Source: a virus
Virus record (IMG/VR): IMGVR_UViG_3300022853_000051
Span: 1-34,407 of that record
Length of the DNA stretch: 34,407 nucleotides
Strand: one strand, 5' to 3'
Part shown: one piece after another, positions 33,712 through 34,407 of the stretch
How the letters are laid out: every line of letters starts with the position of its first letter
Position numbering within the stretch: the first letter of the stretch is position 1
Notes under the pieces: generated by a model
Told to the model about the DNA's origin: nothing
The model's database searches: none
Seen by the model: only the letters and a program-made list of their open reading frames with translations
Translations under genes and position numbers: made by a program

Positions 33712-34242
33712 TTATAGGGCTCTCCCTCTTTCTTCAATAGGAATTGCTTGGTTTACTTCATTATAAATCAGTCGAGCCAATTCGTAGATTGCAAAGTAGC
33801 GTGCCTGGCTAATGCTTTGCTCTACATCTTCCGTCAACTGAACCACTCTTGTGTAAGTCCTCAAACTGCTTACTGCGGAAATAACTACACAGTTTGTTTT
33901 TTTGTTGACCTCTGATATGAAAACGCTATAGCTTGAGCCATATTTCAGTCTACTTTTTTTAGCTATTTTTTCGGCAGCAAGGTCGGTACATAAAGATGTT
34001 TGGATGTTTACTTCGTGAAGTTTAAAAAAAGAACGAATCATAGCAGGCCTTGGGGAGGTAATTCCACATTTATATCCAATTTCTATATTTTGAGACAACT
34101 CTGACAAAGCAGTTCCAACCGTCCCCATTGTATATATTTCGACAGTGGTAATGGTAATTTTATGTTCTTCAATAGATTCAGCAATAATGCCTAAGAGTTC
34201 TTTTTTGCTGTAGCTATTTATAGCCGTTTTTTTCCAAATCAT
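33712..34242 (-). CDS. CinA C-terminal (PncC-like) fold protein, probably non-catalytic
   Basis: A protein of 176 aa. The order of segments resembles the CinA/PncC amidase domain: a strand ITITTVEIYTMGTVGTAL, then IGYKCGITSPRPAMI, a helix TDLAAEKIAKKSRLKYG, a strand SSYSVFISEV, a strand CVVISAV and a final helix ISQARYFAIYEL. The conserved AESCTGG catalytic box would lie in the first strand-turn but reads VEIYTMG here, so amidase activity is doubtful. PncC recycles nicotinamide mononucleotide. The match is weak and made by eye; an unrelated phage fold is possible. The ATG overlaps the upstream partial gene. Confidence 0.5.
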   Translation of the reverse strand: MIWKKTAINSYSKKELLGIIAESIEEHKITITTVEIYTMGTVGTALSELSQNIEIGYKCGITSPRPAMIRSFFKLHEVNIQTSLCTDLAAEKIAKKSRLKYGSSYSVFISEVNKKTNCVVISAVSSLRTYTRVVQLTEDVEQSISQARYFAIYELARLIYNEVNQAIPIEERGRAL

Positions 34243-34407
34243 TTACACTGGGATAACGTAATTCTTTATTGCACACTTGGCACACTACTTTAAGCTCTGA
34301 CGAACCCTTGTTTGACGAAACAAACTTTAACTCATCTTTTGGGTGTTCACAAAAGTTTTGAACCTCTTGCAGCTCTTGCTCTTGTTTTAAGATTCCGCTC
34401 TGCAGTT
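34214..34407 (-). CDS. Zinc-ribbon-like protein, C-terminal part (partial)
   Basis: An open frame enters from the right edge and ends at a TAG at 34216-34214, giving at least 63 visible residues. After a Gln/Glu-rich helix (LKQEQELQEVQNF) it has CEHP and, about 25 residues later, CQVC, a C-x-H ... C-x-x-C arrangement that could bind zinc. The tail is short (LRYPSVNDLEKNGYK). It overlaps the start of the CinA-like gene by 29 nt, so the two are probably co-transcribed. The N-terminus lies outside the window and no function can be assigned. Confidence 0.6.
   Translation of the reverse strand, partial: LQSGILKQEQELQEVQNFCEHPKDELKFVSSNKGSSELKVVCQVCNKELRYPSVNDLEKNGYK

Noticed and set aside
33705-33737. 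Longer methyltransferase start at TTG 33737
   Set aside because: It would overlap the previous gene by 26 nt and use a rare start. The ATG at 33704 is 7 nt after that gene's stop and leads straight into the conserved N-terminus.

Overview
This AT-rich, tightly packed window looks like part of a large contractile-tailed bacteriophage (myovirus) genome. Three things support this: a gp25-like and gp6-like baseplate gene pair that overlap by 4 nt, a long block of virion proteins with no cellular housekeeping genes, and replication/repair genes of the T4 gp46/gp47 type next to free-standing homing endonucleases. I saw no rRNA, tRNA or CRISPR array. The host cannot be deduced from the sequence.

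Layout. (1) 1-127: the right end of an IS200/IS605-type element, with the last codons of a TnpB-like protein, an omega-RNA-like hairpin and a TTCAC end. (2) 210-5600, minus strand: a coupled nucleic-acid-metabolism operon made of a small protein, a RuvC-like resolvase, a PPP-type phosphoesterase, a single-chain SbcD-SbcC (gp47-gp46) fusion and a small helical protein. A strong bidirectional terminator at 5611-5643 separates it from the structural block. (3) 5661-12251, minus: tail/baseplate periphery proteins, including a tandem pair of about 700-aa paralogues that share end modules with their shorter neighbours. (4) 12364-16021, plus: a tail-protein-I-like gene and a structural partner. (5) 16022-26145, minus: six virion proteins, two of about 1000 aa; one has a carboxypeptidase-regulatory-like module and one has Calx-beta-like modules. 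(6) 26212-30636: baseplate genes gp6 and gp25 flanked by two different homing endonucleases, one HNH and one Vsr/EDxHD-like. (7) 30633-32975, plus: a DNRLRE-like structural protein and a zincin metalloprotease that is split by a frameshift at an A8 run. (8) 32931-34407, minus: an orphan DNA methyltransferase, a CinA-C-like protein without the catalytic motif, and the C-terminus of a zinc-ribbon-like protein.

Most promising signals. A motif TATTTAT (core CTATTTA) lies 5-20 nt before nine structural-region start sites and is a candidate phage late promoter. At the 1040-aa gene a perfect 14-bp inverted repeat buries the start codon, and the same motif overlaps its loop. That layout would let late transcripts escape the hairpin while read-through transcripts are silenced, the logic known from some T4 genes. 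Other notable items are the TnpB/omega-RNA remnant, the SbcD-SbcC fusion, the Vsr-like homing endonuclease that appears to have captured a structural gene's leader, and the frameshifted metalloprotease.
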